From positions 1-47,623 of the forward strand of contig JAAEUE010000205.1 in NCBI GenBank assembly GCA_024227565.1: DNA of 47,623 nt, read 5' to 3'. Under the pieces are notes generated by a model. The model was not told the DNA's origin and made no database searches. It saw only the letters and a program-made list of their open reading frames with translations. The position numbers and the translations under genes were made by a program. Source of the DNA: Alphaproteobacteria bacterium (GTDB lineage Bacteria > Pseudomonadota > Alphaproteobacteria > Rhizobiales > CAJQND01). Below are positions 35,516 to 44,546 of the stretch, piece after piece. Within the stretch, counting starts at the first letter, position 1. Each line of letters opens with the position of its first letter.

Positions 35516-35674
35516 ATGATCACCTTCATCATCCATGCCACCCTCGGCCACACCATAAATGTCGCCCTCGGGCTTGACCCGAGGGCCCAAAGCGGCACCT
35601 CTCGGATTCGCGGGCATGGGTCCTCGGGTCAAGCCCGAGGACAACACGCGGGAAATTTGGTGCGCGGCACATGA
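35516..35674 (+). CDS. Leader ORF overlapping the permease start (duplication product)
   Basis: An ATG at 35516 opens a 52-codon frame whose first six residues, MITFII, are identical to those of the downstream permease. It then reads through REP copy 2 and ends at TGA 35672-35674, overlapping the permease ATG at 35671 (ATGA). It appears to be a remnant of the permease start copied by tandem duplication. If translated, it could couple translation to the permease; the peptide itself is unlikely to have a function. Confidence 0.3.
   Translation: MITFIIHATLGHTINVALGLDPRAQSGTSRIRGHGSSGQARGQHAGNLVRGT
35566..35641. repeat. REP-like palindromic element, copy 2
   Basis: CCTCGGGCTTGACCCGAGG (35566-35584) pairs perfectly with CCTCGGGTCAAGCCCGAGG (35622-35640). 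The interior (GCCCAAAGCGGCACCTCTCG) is identical to copy 1. It ends 30 bases before the permease ATG. Confidence 0.88.
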
Positions 35675-36657
35675 TCACCTTTATCATCCAGCGCATTCTG
35701 CAATCGGTCCTCGTGATGTTGACCGTGGCCCTGATCGCGTTCGGCCTGTTCCGCTATGTGGGCGACCCGATCAACAACATGGTTGGCCAGGACACCAGCA
35801 CCGAGGAACGCGCCGAGTTGCGTGAACGCCTCGGATTGAACGACGCCTTCCTCGTCCAGTTCGGCCGCTTTGCCATCAACGCTGCGCAAGGCGAGTTCGG
35901 CTTTTCCTACCAACACCGCCGCCCGGTCTCCGATCTCATCGTTGAGCGCCTGCCGGCCACCCTTGAGCTTTCCCTGGTGTCGGCCATCCTGGCCCTTTTC
36001 ATCGGCATACCCATGGGGGTCTACACCGCCATTCGGCGCAACGGCGCCGTCTCCCACGCCTTCATGACCCTGTCATTGATCGGCATATCGCTGCCGACCT
36101 TTCTGATCGGCATCCTGCTGATCCTGTTCTTCGGGGTGATCCTGCGCTGGTTGCCCACATTCGGGCGCGGTGATGTGGTGGAGATCGGCGGCTGGACCAC
36201 CGGATTTCTCACCGCATCGGGCCTTAAATCCCTGATCATGCCGGCCATCACCCTGGCCCTCTTTCAGATGACCCTGATCATGCGCCTGGTGCGCGCCGAA
36301 ATGCTCGAAGTGCTGCGCACCGATTTCGTCAAGTTCGGCCGGGCCCGTGGCCTGCCGGACCGCTACGTCCATTTCGTCACGGCCTTGAAGAACACCCTGG
36401 TGCCGGTGATCACCATTACCGGCTTGCAGCTCGGCTCCATCATCGCCTTTGCCATCATCACCGAGAGCGTGTTCCAGTGGCCCGGCATGGGGCTCTTGTT
36501 CATTCAAGCCATCGGCGAGGTGGATATCCCGGTGATGGCCGCCTACCTCGTGCTCATCGCCTTCTTCTTCGTGGTGATCAATCTGGTGGTCGACGTGCTC
36601 TACTATGTGGTTGACCCCCGATTGCGGGTGGACCGCGCCGATAGCGGAGGCCATTAG
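35671..36657 (+). CDS. ABC importer permease (DppB type)
   Basis: A 328-residue inner-membrane permease with about six spans. The start MITFIIQRILQSVLVMLTVALIAFGLFR is typical of DppB/OppB proteins. The EAA-like cytoplasmic loop that contacts the ATPase is DFVKFGRARGLPDRYV (about residues 217-232). It forms the channel with the second permease. No strong ribosome-binding site precedes the ATG; the sequence upstream is a repeat, and the leader ORF ending on its ATG may supply ribosomes. Confidence 0.92.
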   Translation: MITFIIQRILQSVLVMLTVALIAFGLFRYVGDPINNMVGQDTSTEERAELRERLGLNDAFLVQFGRFAINAAQGEFGFSYQHRRPVSDLIVERLPATLELSLVSAILALFIGIPMGVYTAIRRNGAVSHAFMTLSLIGISLPTFLIGILLILFFGVILRWLPTFGRGDVVEIGGWTTGFLTASGLKSLIMPAITLALFQMTLIMRLVRAEMLEVLRTDFVKFGRARGLPDRYVHFVTALKNTLVPVITITGLQLGSIIAFAIITESVFQWPGMGLLFIQAIGEVDIPVMAAYLVLIAFFFVVINLVVDVLYYVVDPRLRVDRADSGGH

Positions 36658-36664
36658 GGGCAAG

Positions 36665-37618
36665 ATGGCAAACACAGAGGCAACACCACCAACATCATCA
36701 TCATCATCAAGCTGGCTTTCCCGGATGCTCGACAGCGACATCTGGTACAGCTTCTGCCGCTCGCCGGTCACCATCGCGTCGGCGCTCTTGACCATCCTGT
36801 TCTTCATCGGCGCCCTGTTCGCGCCCTACGTTGCGCCGTTTAATCCGTTCGACCTTGCCTCCATCGACATCATGGACGCCAGCCTGCCGCCGTTCTGGCA
36901 AGAAGGCGGCAGCACCAAGTTCTGGCTCGGCACCGACGACCAGGGCCGCGACATGTGGTCAACCATCATCTTCGGCGCACGGGTCTCCTTGTTCGTCGGC
37001 TTTGCCTCGGTGATCTTCTCCATCATCATGGGCGTCGGCCTGGGTCTCGTCAGCGGCTATGTGGGCGGCCGCCTCGATGCCCTGATCATGCGCATTGCCG
37101 ACATCCAGCTCTCCTTCCCGGCCATTCTGATTGCCCTTCTGATCGACGGTGTCGCCCGCTCGGTCCTGCCGCGCAGCATGCATGAGGAAGTGGCGTTCTA
37201 CGTGCTGATCTTCGCCATCGGCATTTCCGGCTGGGTGCAATATGCCCGCACCGTGCGCGGCTCCACCCTGGTGGAAAAGAACAAGGAATACGTCCAGGCC
37301 GCCCGGGTCATCGGCATTGGCCCGGCGATCATCCTGCTGCGCCACATCCTGCCCAACGTCATGGGACCGGTGCTGGTGATCGCCACCATCCACCTGGCCA
37401 TTGCCGTCATCACCGAGGCCACCCTGTCGTTCCTGGGGGTCGGTGTTCCGCCCACAACGCCTTCGCTTGGCACCTTGATCCGCGTGGGCAACGACTATCT
37501 GTTCTCCGGCGAATGGTGGATCACCATCTTCCCCGGCATAGCTCTTGTGCTCCTCGTTCTGGCCATCAACCTTCTGGGTGACTGGCTGCGCGATGCCTTG
37601 AATCCGAAACTGAGGTAG
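36665..37618 (+). CDS. ABC importer permease (DppC type)
   Basis: A 317-residue permease with about six spans. A Ser/Thr-rich cytoplasmic start precedes the first span (TIASALLTILFFIGALFAPYV-like). WLGTDDQGRDMWSTIIFGAR is the usual DppC signature, and the EAA loop is EYVQAARVIGIGPAIILLRHILPN. The ATG at 36665 with AGGGG just upstream is chosen; an in-frame start at 36605 would overlap the first permease by 53 bases. It lies seven bases after the first permease's stop. Confidence 0.92.
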   Translation: MANTEATPPTSSSSSSWLSRMLDSDIWYSFCRSPVTIASALLTILFFIGALFAPYVAPFNPFDLASIDIMDASLPPFWQEGGSTKFWLGTDDQGRDMWSTIIFGARVSLFVGFASVIFSIIMGVGLGLVSGYVGGRLDALIMRIADIQLSFPAILIALLIDGVARSVLPRSMHEEVAFYVLIFAIGISGWVQYARTVRGSTLVEKNKEYVQAARVIGIGPAIILLRHILPNVMGPVLVIATIHLAIAVITEATLSFLGVGVPPTTPSLGTLIRVGNDYLFSGEWWITIFPGIALVLLVLAINLLGDWLRDALNPKLR

Positions 37619-37625
37619 CGCGCGT

Positions 37626-39338
37626 ATGTCCTTGCTCGATATCAAAGAAATGCGCGTGGAGTTCCCGAGCCGCCGCGGCCACGTGGTGGCGGTGGAGAGC
37701 CTCACCCTCAACGTGGAGCCGGGCGAGATTCTGGGCGTTGTGGGCGAAAGCGGCGCCGGCAAATCCACCATCGGCAACGCCGTGATCGGCCTTTTGGAGC
37801 CCCCCGGCCAAATGACGGCAGGCGAGGTTTATCTGGATGGGACGCGCATCGACAATCTGGACGATGCCGCCAAGCGGCGCATCCGCGGTGCGCGCATCGG
37901 CATGATCTTCCAAGATCCCCTCACCTCGCTTGACCCGCTGCAGACCATCGAGCGGCAACTGGTCGACACCATCCAGATGCACCTGGACCTGGACCAGGCC
38001 CAGGCGCGCGCGCGCGCCGTTGAGCTGCTCGACGCGGTGGGCATTCCAGACCCCAACATCCGCATCGAGCAATACCCCCACCAGTTCTCCGGCGGCATGC
38101 GCCAGCGCGTTGTGATCGCGCTTGCCCTGTGCGCCGACCCGGAAATGATCATTGCCGATGAACCAACCACCGCATTGGACGTGTCGGTGCAGGCGCAGAT
38201 CCTCGATCTGATGAAGGGCCTGTGCCGGGACCGCAATGTAGGCATGATCCTGATCACCCACGACATGGGCGTGATCGCCGAAACCGCCGACCGGGTTGCC
38301 GTGATGTACCGCGGGCGCGTGGTGGAAACCGGCAAGACCGAGCAGATCATGGGCACTCCGGTGCACGATTACACAAAGAGTCTGATCTCAGCCGTGCCGC
38401 GGCCGGAGAAACGGCTGCACCGGTTCCCTCTGGTGACCTACATCGAGGATGCGACCGAGCTCGGCGACACCCTTGATCTGGCCACCCACTGGCTGGGTCA
38501 GACACGTGACTACGAAGGCGAAGACGGCGATCTGTTGCAGGCCGACAATCTGCACATGCGTTTTGTCACCCGCCATTCCTTCTTTGCCAAGCACCGGCTC
38601 TATCTGGACGCGGTGGACGATGTCTCGTTTTCCATCAAAACCGGCGAGGTGTTCGGCCTTGTGGGCGAAAGCGGGTCTGGCAAATCCACCGTGGCCCGCA
38701 TGATCACCGGCATCTACACCCCCACCGGCGGCACCATCCGTTTTGCCGGCGCGGACCTGACAGCTTTGAAGTCGCGCAAGGAGGCCGCCCCCTGGCGCCG
38801 CCAGATGCAGATGATCTTCCAAGATCCCTTCTCTTCGCTGAACGGACGCATGCGGGTGCGCGACATCATTGCCGAGCCCATCCATTTCCACAAAATGGCC
38901 TCCTCCAAGGACGAGGCCGAACAGATCGTCCACGACCTGCTCGACGTTGTGGGCCTGGGCGCCCAGGCGGCCCAGAAATTCCCGCACGAGTTTTCAGGCG
39001 GCCAGCGCCAGCGCATCTCCATTGCCCGGGCGCTCGCCACCCGGCCGCGGTTCCTGATTTGCGACGAGCCAACCTCGGCGCTGGATGTGTCGATCCAGGC
39101 CCAGGTATTGAACCTCCTAAAGGACCTCCAGCAGGAGCTCGGCCTCACCATGCTGTTCATCAGCCACGATTTGCCGGTGATCCGCCAGATCTGCGACCGG
39201 GTGGGCGTCATGCGCCACGGCAAGCTGTTGGAGGTTGCCGAAACCGAGAACCTGTTCGAAGACCCCCAGCACGACTACACCAAGCACCTGCTTGACCTGA
39301 TGCCGAAGTTCGTAGGCTTTCAGGAACTGACGGCTTAG
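37626..39338 (+). CDS. ABC importer ATPase with two fused ATP-binding domains (DppD-DppF fusion)
   Basis: A 570-residue protein with two complete nucleotide-binding domains. The first has Walker A GESGAGKST (about residues 40-48), signature FSGGMRQR (about 155) and Walker B IIADEPTTALD (about 174). The second has Walker A GESGSGKST (about 346), signature FSGGQRQR (about 456) and Walker B LICDEPTSALD (about 476). Each domain carries the oligopeptide-transporter C-terminal extension (HDYTKSLISAVP and HDYTKHLLDLMP). It powers the two permeases. The fusion is common in Hyphomicrobiales and E. coli GsiA. It begins seven bases after the second permease. Confidence 0.94.
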   Translation: MSLLDIKEMRVEFPSRRGHVVAVESLTLNVEPGEILGVVGESGAGKSTIGNAVIGLLEPPGQMTAGEVYLDGTRIDNLDDAAKRRIRGARIGMIFQDPLTSLDPLQTIERQLVDTIQMHLDLDQAQARARAVELLDAVGIPDPNIRIEQYPHQFSGGMRQRVVIALALCADPEMIIADEPTTALDVSVQAQILDLMKGLCRDRNVGMILITHDMGVIAETADRVAVMYRGRVVETGKTEQIMGTPVHDYTKSLISAVPRPEKRLHRFPLVTYIEDATELGDTLDLATHWLGQTRDYEGEDGDLLQADNLHMRFVTRHSFFAKHRLYLDAVDDVSFSIKTGEVFGLVGESGSGKSTVARMITGIYTPTGGTIRFAGADLTALKSRKEAAPWRRQMQMIFQDPFSSLNGRMRVRDIIAEPIHFHKMASSKDEAEQIVHDLLDVVGLGAQAAQKFPHEFSGGQRQRISIARALATRPRFLICDEPTSALDVSIQAQVLNLLKDLQQELGLTMLFISHDLPVIRQICDRVGVMRHGKLLEVAETENLFEDPQHDYTKHLLDLMPKFVGFQELTA

Positions 39339-39420
39339 GCGCTGGCACCTCGACATTGGCCATAGAATTACCGCACTATGGTTGCCTCATGAGAAACACC
39401 GATTCCGGCAGGCCGCTTCA

Positions 39421-40170
39421 ATGGATTACGACCAAACCACTGTGCCCGAAAGCTATGATGCCGGGCGCGAGATCTCCGACGACAAGAAGCGCGAGTTCAT
39501 CGCCAGGTTTGCCCAAACCATTGGCACGGACGCGGTCGACAAGATCATAGATCTGGGCTGCGGAACGGGCCGTTTCTCCGGCGCGCTTGCCGATATTTTC
39601 GATGCCAATGTGCTGGGGGTTGAGCCGTCGTCAAAAATGATCGAGCGCGCCCGCGCCAAGCACAACGATGTGCGCTTGCGCTTCCACGACGCCCCCGGCG
39701 AGGCCCTGCCGGTGGACGACAGCTCGGTGGACATGATCTTCATGTCCATGGTGCTGCATCATCTCGCAGCGCCCCAGAAGGTGGCCCTGGAATGCTGGCG
39801 CGCCTTGCGCAGCGGCGGGCATGTGTGCATCCGCAACACGGTGTCCGACGAGGTTCGGTCGTATCCTTATCTCGACGTTTTCCCCTCCATCCAGGCCATC
39901 ATCAAACGCCAATTGATCTCTCGCGAACGGCTGAACGGCATGTTCGAAGAGCTGGGCTTCAGGGTGCTGGCCGGTGAAACCATCTGGCATGAGATCGCGC
40001 CCAATGGACACGCATTCGCCGAGAAGATCGCCCTGCGCGCCGACAGCTTCGTGGCCCAATTGCCGGACCGTGAGTTTGAGGCCGGTGTTGAAGCCTTGCG
40101 CGAGCGGGCCCTGACGGCGCCTGAGGCTGTGGGGTTGAGGGTTGACCTGATCGTCTACGAGCTCGAGTAA
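39421..40170 (+). CDS. Class I SAM-dependent methyltransferase
   Basis: A 249-residue Rossmann-fold methyltransferase. Motif I is IIDLGCGTGRFSGAL (about residues 41-55), the acidic residue after strand two is in VLGVEPSSKMIERA, and motif IV is VDMIFMSMVLHHL (about 104-116). It resembles UbiE/type-11 enzymes. The substrate is unknown. The ATG at 39421 is chosen over an in-frame TTG at 39382 because it lies where the family start is expected. It follows the ABC operon after 82 bases and may belong to it, but nothing in its sequence links it to peptide use. Confidence 0.85.
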   Translation: MDYDQTTVPESYDAGREISDDKKREFIARFAQTIGTDAVDKIIDLGCGTGRFSGALADIFDANVLGVEPSSKMIERARAKHNDVRLRFHDAPGEALPVDDSSVDMIFMSMVLHHLAAPQKVALECWRALRSGGHVCIRNTVSDEVRSYPYLDVFPSIQAIIKRQLISRERLNGMFEELGFRVLAGETIWHEIAPNGHAFAEKIALRADSFVAQLPDREFEAGVEALRERALTAPEAVGLRVDLIVYELE

Positions 40171-40236
40171 CGACCCGCACCCCTGCGACCAACCCGCACC
40201 CCCACCTCATCATCGAACCGCGCAATGAGCGTTCTG

Positions 40237-41877
40237 TTATTGGGGCAATGCCACCGGCGCCGGTGGCAGCATCGGCTTGCCCAGAATGATATCTGCGGCA
40301 CGTTCGGCGATCATGATTGTGGTGGCATTGGTGTTAACGCTGACGATGCTGGGCATCACTGAAGCGTCAACCACCCGCAGTCCTTCAATTCCGTGAACCC
40401 GCAGGTGTGGGTCAACCACCGCTCTTTGGTCTGTGCCCATCTTGCACGTGCCGGCGAGATGGAAATCTCCAGATACGCATCCTCGCAGATAACCATCAAC
40501 TTGCGAGCGGGTACGCAGGTGTTCGCCAGGCTCGAACTCGGACATTCCAAGCTCGTCATGGGATTTTTGCGCCGCGATATGACGGCCAAGCTCGACCGAT
40601 TTTCGCATCTGGCTCAAGTCAAAATCAGTCGCCAGAAAGTTCGAGAAAATGCGCGGCGCCGCAGACGGGTCACCGGAGCGCAATTTAACCCATCCCGTGC
40701 CCTCCACCTGCCCAGGCCCGATGCAATAGGTAAAGCCATGCATCCCGGACAGGAAGCCACCCTCATTGTTCATGATCACAGGCAGAAACTGGATCTCCAC
40801 ATCCGGGTGGGGGACCGACGGATCGGTGCGCATCAACGCGCAGGCTTCAACGTTGTTCGATGCGGCCGCCCCGCTCCGGGTTGCCATCCAGCGTGCGCCG
40901 GTGAGCGCCATTTTGCCGGGCCTCATGTGGCCGTTCATCGAGATTGGTTTGTCGATTTTGTACTTCATGTAGACCACGGGATGGTCCTGGAGGTTCTGGC
41001 CCACACCCGGCAGGTCTGCCCGGCAGTCAATTCCGTGTTCGGCCAGGTGGTCTGCAGGGCCGATGCCTGAAAGCATCAATAGGTGCGGCGAGTTGATTGC
41101 CCCGCAAGCAAGAACGACCTCGCGAATGGCGCGCGCTTCAACGCTGGTGCCGCGCCGGGAAAACCGGACCCCTGAGACCCGGTTGCCCTCAACCAGCAAC
41201 CGCTCGGCCAATGCCCGGTCCAGGACGGTCAGGTTCGCACGGCCTGTGTTCGGCCTGATATACGCCTCTGAGGTGGAGCAGCGCACACCGCGGCGGACAT
41301 TCATTTGCAGGGCGCCAAAACCTTCCTGCTGCGCGCCGTTTATGTCGTCCGACACGGAGAACCCGGCCTGCTCGCCGGCCTGAAGGAAAATTTCATGCAA
41401 AGGGCAGTCATATGTGCCCTTGCGAACATGGACCGGCCCGTCGCCCCCCCGATATGCGGACGCGCCCTCTTCCCAGGTTTCCAGCCGTTTGAAATAGGGC
41501 AGCACCTCGCGCCACGACCAACCTTCAGCCCCCTCTTCCACCCAGCGCTCAAAGTCCAGGGCGTGGCCTCGGATGAAGACCATTCCATTGATCGCAGACG
41601 AGCCGCCCAACACCTTGCCGCGGGGTTGAAAAATGCGCCGGTTGTTGAGCGTTGGCTCAGGCTCGCCCTGATACATCCAGTTATACTTCAGATCGCGCCA
41701 AACCTGATGGAAGGCGGCTGGCATTTCGATTTTCCAACCATCCAGAATCCCGCCCCGGCTGGGCCCCGCTTCCAGGAGCAGAACCGAAAGCACCGGATCT
41801 TCAGACAGTCTCGCCGCAAGCGCGCAGCCGGCCGAGCCCCCGCCTACAATGATGTAATCAAATTCTTGAGTATGCAT
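40237..41877 (-). CDS. GMC-family FAD oxidoreductase (choline/alcohol dehydrogenase-like)
   Basis: A 546-residue flavoprotein. The FAD-binding start DYIIVGGGSAGCALAARLSE (about residues 7-26), GMC signature 1 (GGSSAINGMVFIRGH, about 85-99), signature 2 (ACGAINSPHLLMLSGIGPA, about 255-273) and the C-terminal active-site pair (HLAGTCKMG and VSVNTNATTIM) are present, with His and Asn as catalytic residues. It oxidises a primary alcohol to an aldehyde; choline, polyethylene glycol or an aliphatic alcohol are possible. The ATG at 41877 starts right before the FAD motif; longer in-frame readings upstream are rejected. There is no clear ribosome-binding site. It stands alone. Confidence 0.9.
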   Translation of the reverse strand: MHTQEFDYIIVGGGSAGCALAARLSEDPVLSVLLLEAGPSRGGILDGWKIEMPAAFHQVWRDLKYNWMYQGEPEPTLNNRRIFQPRGKVLGGSSAINGMVFIRGHALDFERWVEEGAEGWSWREVLPYFKRLETWEEGASAYRGGDGPVHVRKGTYDCPLHEIFLQAGEQAGFSVSDDINGAQQEGFGALQMNVRRGVRCSTSEAYIRPNTGRANLTVLDRALAERLLVEGNRVSGVRFSRRGTSVEARAIREVVLACGAINSPHLLMLSGIGPADHLAEHGIDCRADLPGVGQNLQDHPVVYMKYKIDKPISMNGHMRPGKMALTGARWMATRSGAAASNNVEACALMRTDPSVPHPDVEIQFLPVIMNNEGGFLSGMHGFTYCIGPGQVEGTGWVKLRSGDPSAAPRIFSNFLATDFDLSQMRKSVELGRHIAAQKSHDELGMSEFEPGEHLRTRSQVDGYLRGCVSGDFHLAGTCKMGTDQRAVVDPHLRVHGIEGLRVVDASVMPSIVSVNTNATTIMIAERAADIILGKPMLPPAPVALPQ

Positions 41878-42052
41878 GCAGGAACTCAAGCCCAGGTCAT
41901 GGAGTTGCTGTCTGGTTCCTATGTAATGATCCAGACGGGCACATGGCAACCTGATCTTGAAGACGAAAAACTGCGGGCAATTTTGATCCTCAACGATAGA
42001 TTGGCTCGCGCGCGCGCAGACACCTTGGGTGAAAGCCCGCCGGAGGAAAGGC

Positions 42053-43450
42053 TTACCCGGGCCAGAGCGCCGTTTTGGGATGGAACTGCGACCAGGCAAA
42101 CCAGAACGCCTGATGGCTGCCAAGATCAGCCCCATCCGCCCCCACGGCTTTGATGCCGCCGCCATCAAGCTTCAGGCGAATGTTCTCAAACGCGATCTCT
42201 TCGCCCTTCTTCAGAGCCAAAAACGCCTTGGCCCGCTGAAACGCCACCGGCTTGCCTGAGGCTGTGATGGCGCCGATGATGTCTTCGTGCACCGGCAGGC
42301 GCGGGTCCACATCGCCGACGGGAAAGATCGGCCCCTTGGAATCGCGGCCGTTGCGAAAATCGAAATTGCGGCCAAGCGCCAGCGCTTCCACCAGAACCGT
42401 CGTCTCAGGATGCGCCGCCTTCCACGTGCCCCAGTCGGTGGTCAGCACGCTGGCCTGCTTCAGCTTCAGCTTCTTCTTGAGCAAGGGCCCCGTCACCGCG
42501 GTGCCCAAAAAGGTGTCGAACACCGAATGAGAGGTGATGTCGTACATCACCTTGTTGGAGCGGATCAGAAGGCCTGAGGTGCGCAAGACCGGCCGGTCGA
42601 TGCCTTCAGGCAGCTGGTCTGTGAAATAGGCCTGGGCCGCGCCGCACAAGGTGCAGTAGGGAATGCCGAGATGGCGCCCGCCAAGGGTGTCGTTGACCAT
42701 CTCGCGCACCTCCATGATGCGCCGCGGATAGGCCCGGTGCGCGCCGTTCACCTCGATGCCGAAGACGATGTCCTCGTCTTTCAGCCAGGTGGCCTCTTTC
42801 GCCGTGCTCACTTTCGGGTTGTCGGCGGCGGGGATGCAGTTGCATCGTTCATCCGTGGTGTCGTACTTGCGCGCATCGATGGGCACCCCGCCCCAGGAGA
42901 CGTGGCGCCAGTCGATGGTGCCTGGAACGAAGATCTTGTCCCAGCCTGGCAGAAAACTTGTGAAAATCCCGCGCTTGGCCGTCAGATAGTCCGGCGGGGC
43001 GGGAATGTCCCAGGCGATCAGCTGATCGGTGACCACCCCCCAGTCGTTTGCCGCACTCGCCTTTTTGCCCAACAGCGTGAAGGCCGCATTGGCCAGCGTG
43101 GTGTGCAGCCCGCGCTCGGTGACGAAGCGCATCAGATCGCTGATCAGCCAGGCAAGCCGGGGGTCTTTTGAGGCGGCGATCACGTCCAGGGCATTGGCCT
43201 GATCCTGGCCCCAGGCTGATTGTTTCATGCTGTCGATGAAGGCTGTCTTCACCGCGGCCTTGAGCTTTTCGGGCAGCGGGCCGGTGGGCACGGCGGGCGG
43301 CGTGCCGAATTGCTTGATCACATAATCCGGCAGCGCTTCGGCGTCCTTGGCCTTCAGCCCGCCCGCCCAGGCAAGCGACCAGACCAGACAAAGCGCCGCC
43401 GCCAGGGCGGATGGAAGGATGCGGGATGGAGAACTGAGTGCCGATGCCAT
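42053..43450 (-). CDS. DUF3179-domain exported protein
   Basis: A 465-residue protein with a signal peptide (about residues 1-30, ending SLAWA before GGLKAK). The C-terminal half holds the DUF3179 hallmarks: AYPRRIMEVREMVNDTLGG, then GIPYCTLCGAAQAYF with a Cys pair (C-x2-C), and later NFDFRNG. The N-terminal half is not recognised. The DUF3179 function is unknown; a role in metal or thiol chemistry outside the cytoplasm is possible from the conserved cysteines. The ATG at 43450 begins the signal peptide; an in-frame reading to 43786 runs through repetitive DNA and is rejected. It is on the same strand as the GMC gene, 175 bases upstream of it. Confidence 0.85.
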   Translation of the reverse strand: MASALSSPSRILPSALAAALCLVWSLAWAGGLKAKDAEALPDYVIKQFGTPPAVPTGPLPEKLKAAVKTAFIDSMKQSAWGQDQANALDVIAASKDPRLAWLISDLMRFVTERGLHTTLANAAFTLLGKKASAANDWGVVTDQLIAWDIPAPPDYLTAKRGIFTSFLPGWDKIFVPGTIDWRHVSWGGVPIDARKYDTTDERCNCIPAADNPKVSTAKEATWLKDEDIVFGIEVNGAHRAYPRRIMEVREMVNDTLGGRHLGIPYCTLCGAAQAYFTDQLPEGIDRPVLRTSGLLIRSNKVMYDITSHSVFDTFLGTAVTGPLLKKKLKLKQASVLTTDWGTWKAAHPETTVLVEALALGRNFDFRNGRDSKGPIFPVGDVDPRLPVHEDIIGAITASGKPVAFQRAKAFLALKKGEEIAFENIRLKLDGGGIKAVGADGADLGSHQAFWFAWSQFHPKTALWPG

Positions 43451-43596
43451 GGGGGGGGCCTTTCGTGGAAGCAGGTTCGCCGCGCGCCGCGGCAGGCCAC
43501 CCTGGCCCAAACGGTTTGCGGCGCCAATAAACAATACATCAGCATTCGGTGAACAGGTGTGGGGACGTTTGCGTCCCCCCCCCCTCCCGCGCTGCT

Positions 43597-43640
43597 GCTC
43601 CCCTCTTCCCGCGCTCCTGCTCCCCTCTTCCCGCGCTCCT
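43597..43640. repeat. 22-bp tandem repeat, two exact copies
   Basis: The 22-base unit, starting GCTCCCCTCTTCCCG and ending CGCTCCT, occurs twice without change, preceded by a partial copy (CCCCTCCCGCGCT at about 43580). The second copy runs into the REP-like element that follows. Confidence 0.9.
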
Positions 43641-43711
43641 GCGAAAGCAGGAGCCCATCTCCCTGCGCCCTCGACTGGCTGCAGTGGACCCCTGCTTTCG
43701 CGGGGGTGCGG
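43631..43711. repeat. REP-like palindromic element (GCGAAAGCAGG type)
   Basis: CCGCGCTCCTGCGAAAGCAGGAGC forms a small hairpin (GCTCCTGC/GCAGGAGC around GAAA). It is mirrored about 45 bases later by CCCCTGCTTTCGCGGGGGTGCGGG. This is the familiar CCCGCGAAAGCGGG-type dispersed repeat and differs from the pair at 35.4-35.6 kb. Confidence 0.75.
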
Positions 43712-44546
43712 GATGGATGTAGCGTGCGGGTTAGTGGCAGCGTTGCGAGATGGCGGCAGGGGCGCAAGGCCCCGTGCAAAGCACAACGGCTTCGTGTTTT
43801 CTCAGGCCCGCCAGCGCGCCCTCAAGCTGACCCGCGTCCACGCCCAAGCGCACAACAGCCCGCCCCCTGGGCCGGGGGGCACTCAGGGGGGGATTGGGCG
43901 GTTGTGAGGGTGTGGGCGGCGTCAGGGCGCGCCTGTGCGAAAAGAGAACACCCGTTGCGCACGCGCGCGCGAACGGTTACACGAATGCCAGCCATAGCGA
44001 GCCTCCACTAAGGTTCGTCGTGGTGAGGCGCCTGTGTGTGCTCGTAACGCACACAGGTGCCGCTGCACTTTGCACAGATGACGATAGGCGAGATTGCGCG
44101 TTGGTGCAAGGGGGAGTTGTGGGTGTCGGGGGGGACTTTGATCGACTATGCGGAAAAGGACAACATGTCGTTTTTTATGCGATGGTAGAACTCGATGGTT
44201 CGCCCGACGACTGTTGACGGCCCATTTGCCGACATTCGACCCCATCAATCCGCAATCCCGTTTGCGGACATTCGCTGCGGTTGCGAGCGGCACCAATTTT
44301 TGATGGCGGCTCTGCGGACAAATCGACCAAACTTGATTATCGAGGATGGCTGATTTGCGATATGTCTCGCAATGTCACTTTGTGCCATAAGCGACATTCC
44401 GTACTTTGCTATTGCGGGTAACTTTGAACGTCTAGGTCTTTACAACTTGGCCTTCGTCCATCGCCGCTCGTGACCATTGCCAAAATAGGAATACTTCGTC
44501 AAAATGGCCACCAATGGGGGTTGTCTGGGGTAGCAACATCGAACCT

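Larger units (their letters stand above)
43451..44546. other. About 1.1 kb without a convincing gene
   Basis: The first part (to about 43900) is very GC-rich with C- and G-runs, a 22-bp tandem repeat and a REP-like palindrome (listed separately). The second part (from about 44200) is clearly less GC-rich. GTTTGCGGACATTCGCTGCGG near 44265 resembles debris often seen between genes in these bacteria. Plus-strand open frames at 43347-43907 and 43894-44217 look like shadows or repeat readings. No RNA gene was recognised. Confidence 0.55.

Noticed and set aside
35411..35641. CRISPR-like repeat array
   Set aside because: Only two copies, self-complementary along long arms and with coding-start sequence between them; this is a REP-type duplication and no cas genes are near.
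43347..43907. 186-codon plus-strand frame across the repeat patch
   Set aside because: It crosses the DUF3179 start, the tandem repeat and the REP-like element; Pro/Arg/Ala bias comes from GC-rich repeats.
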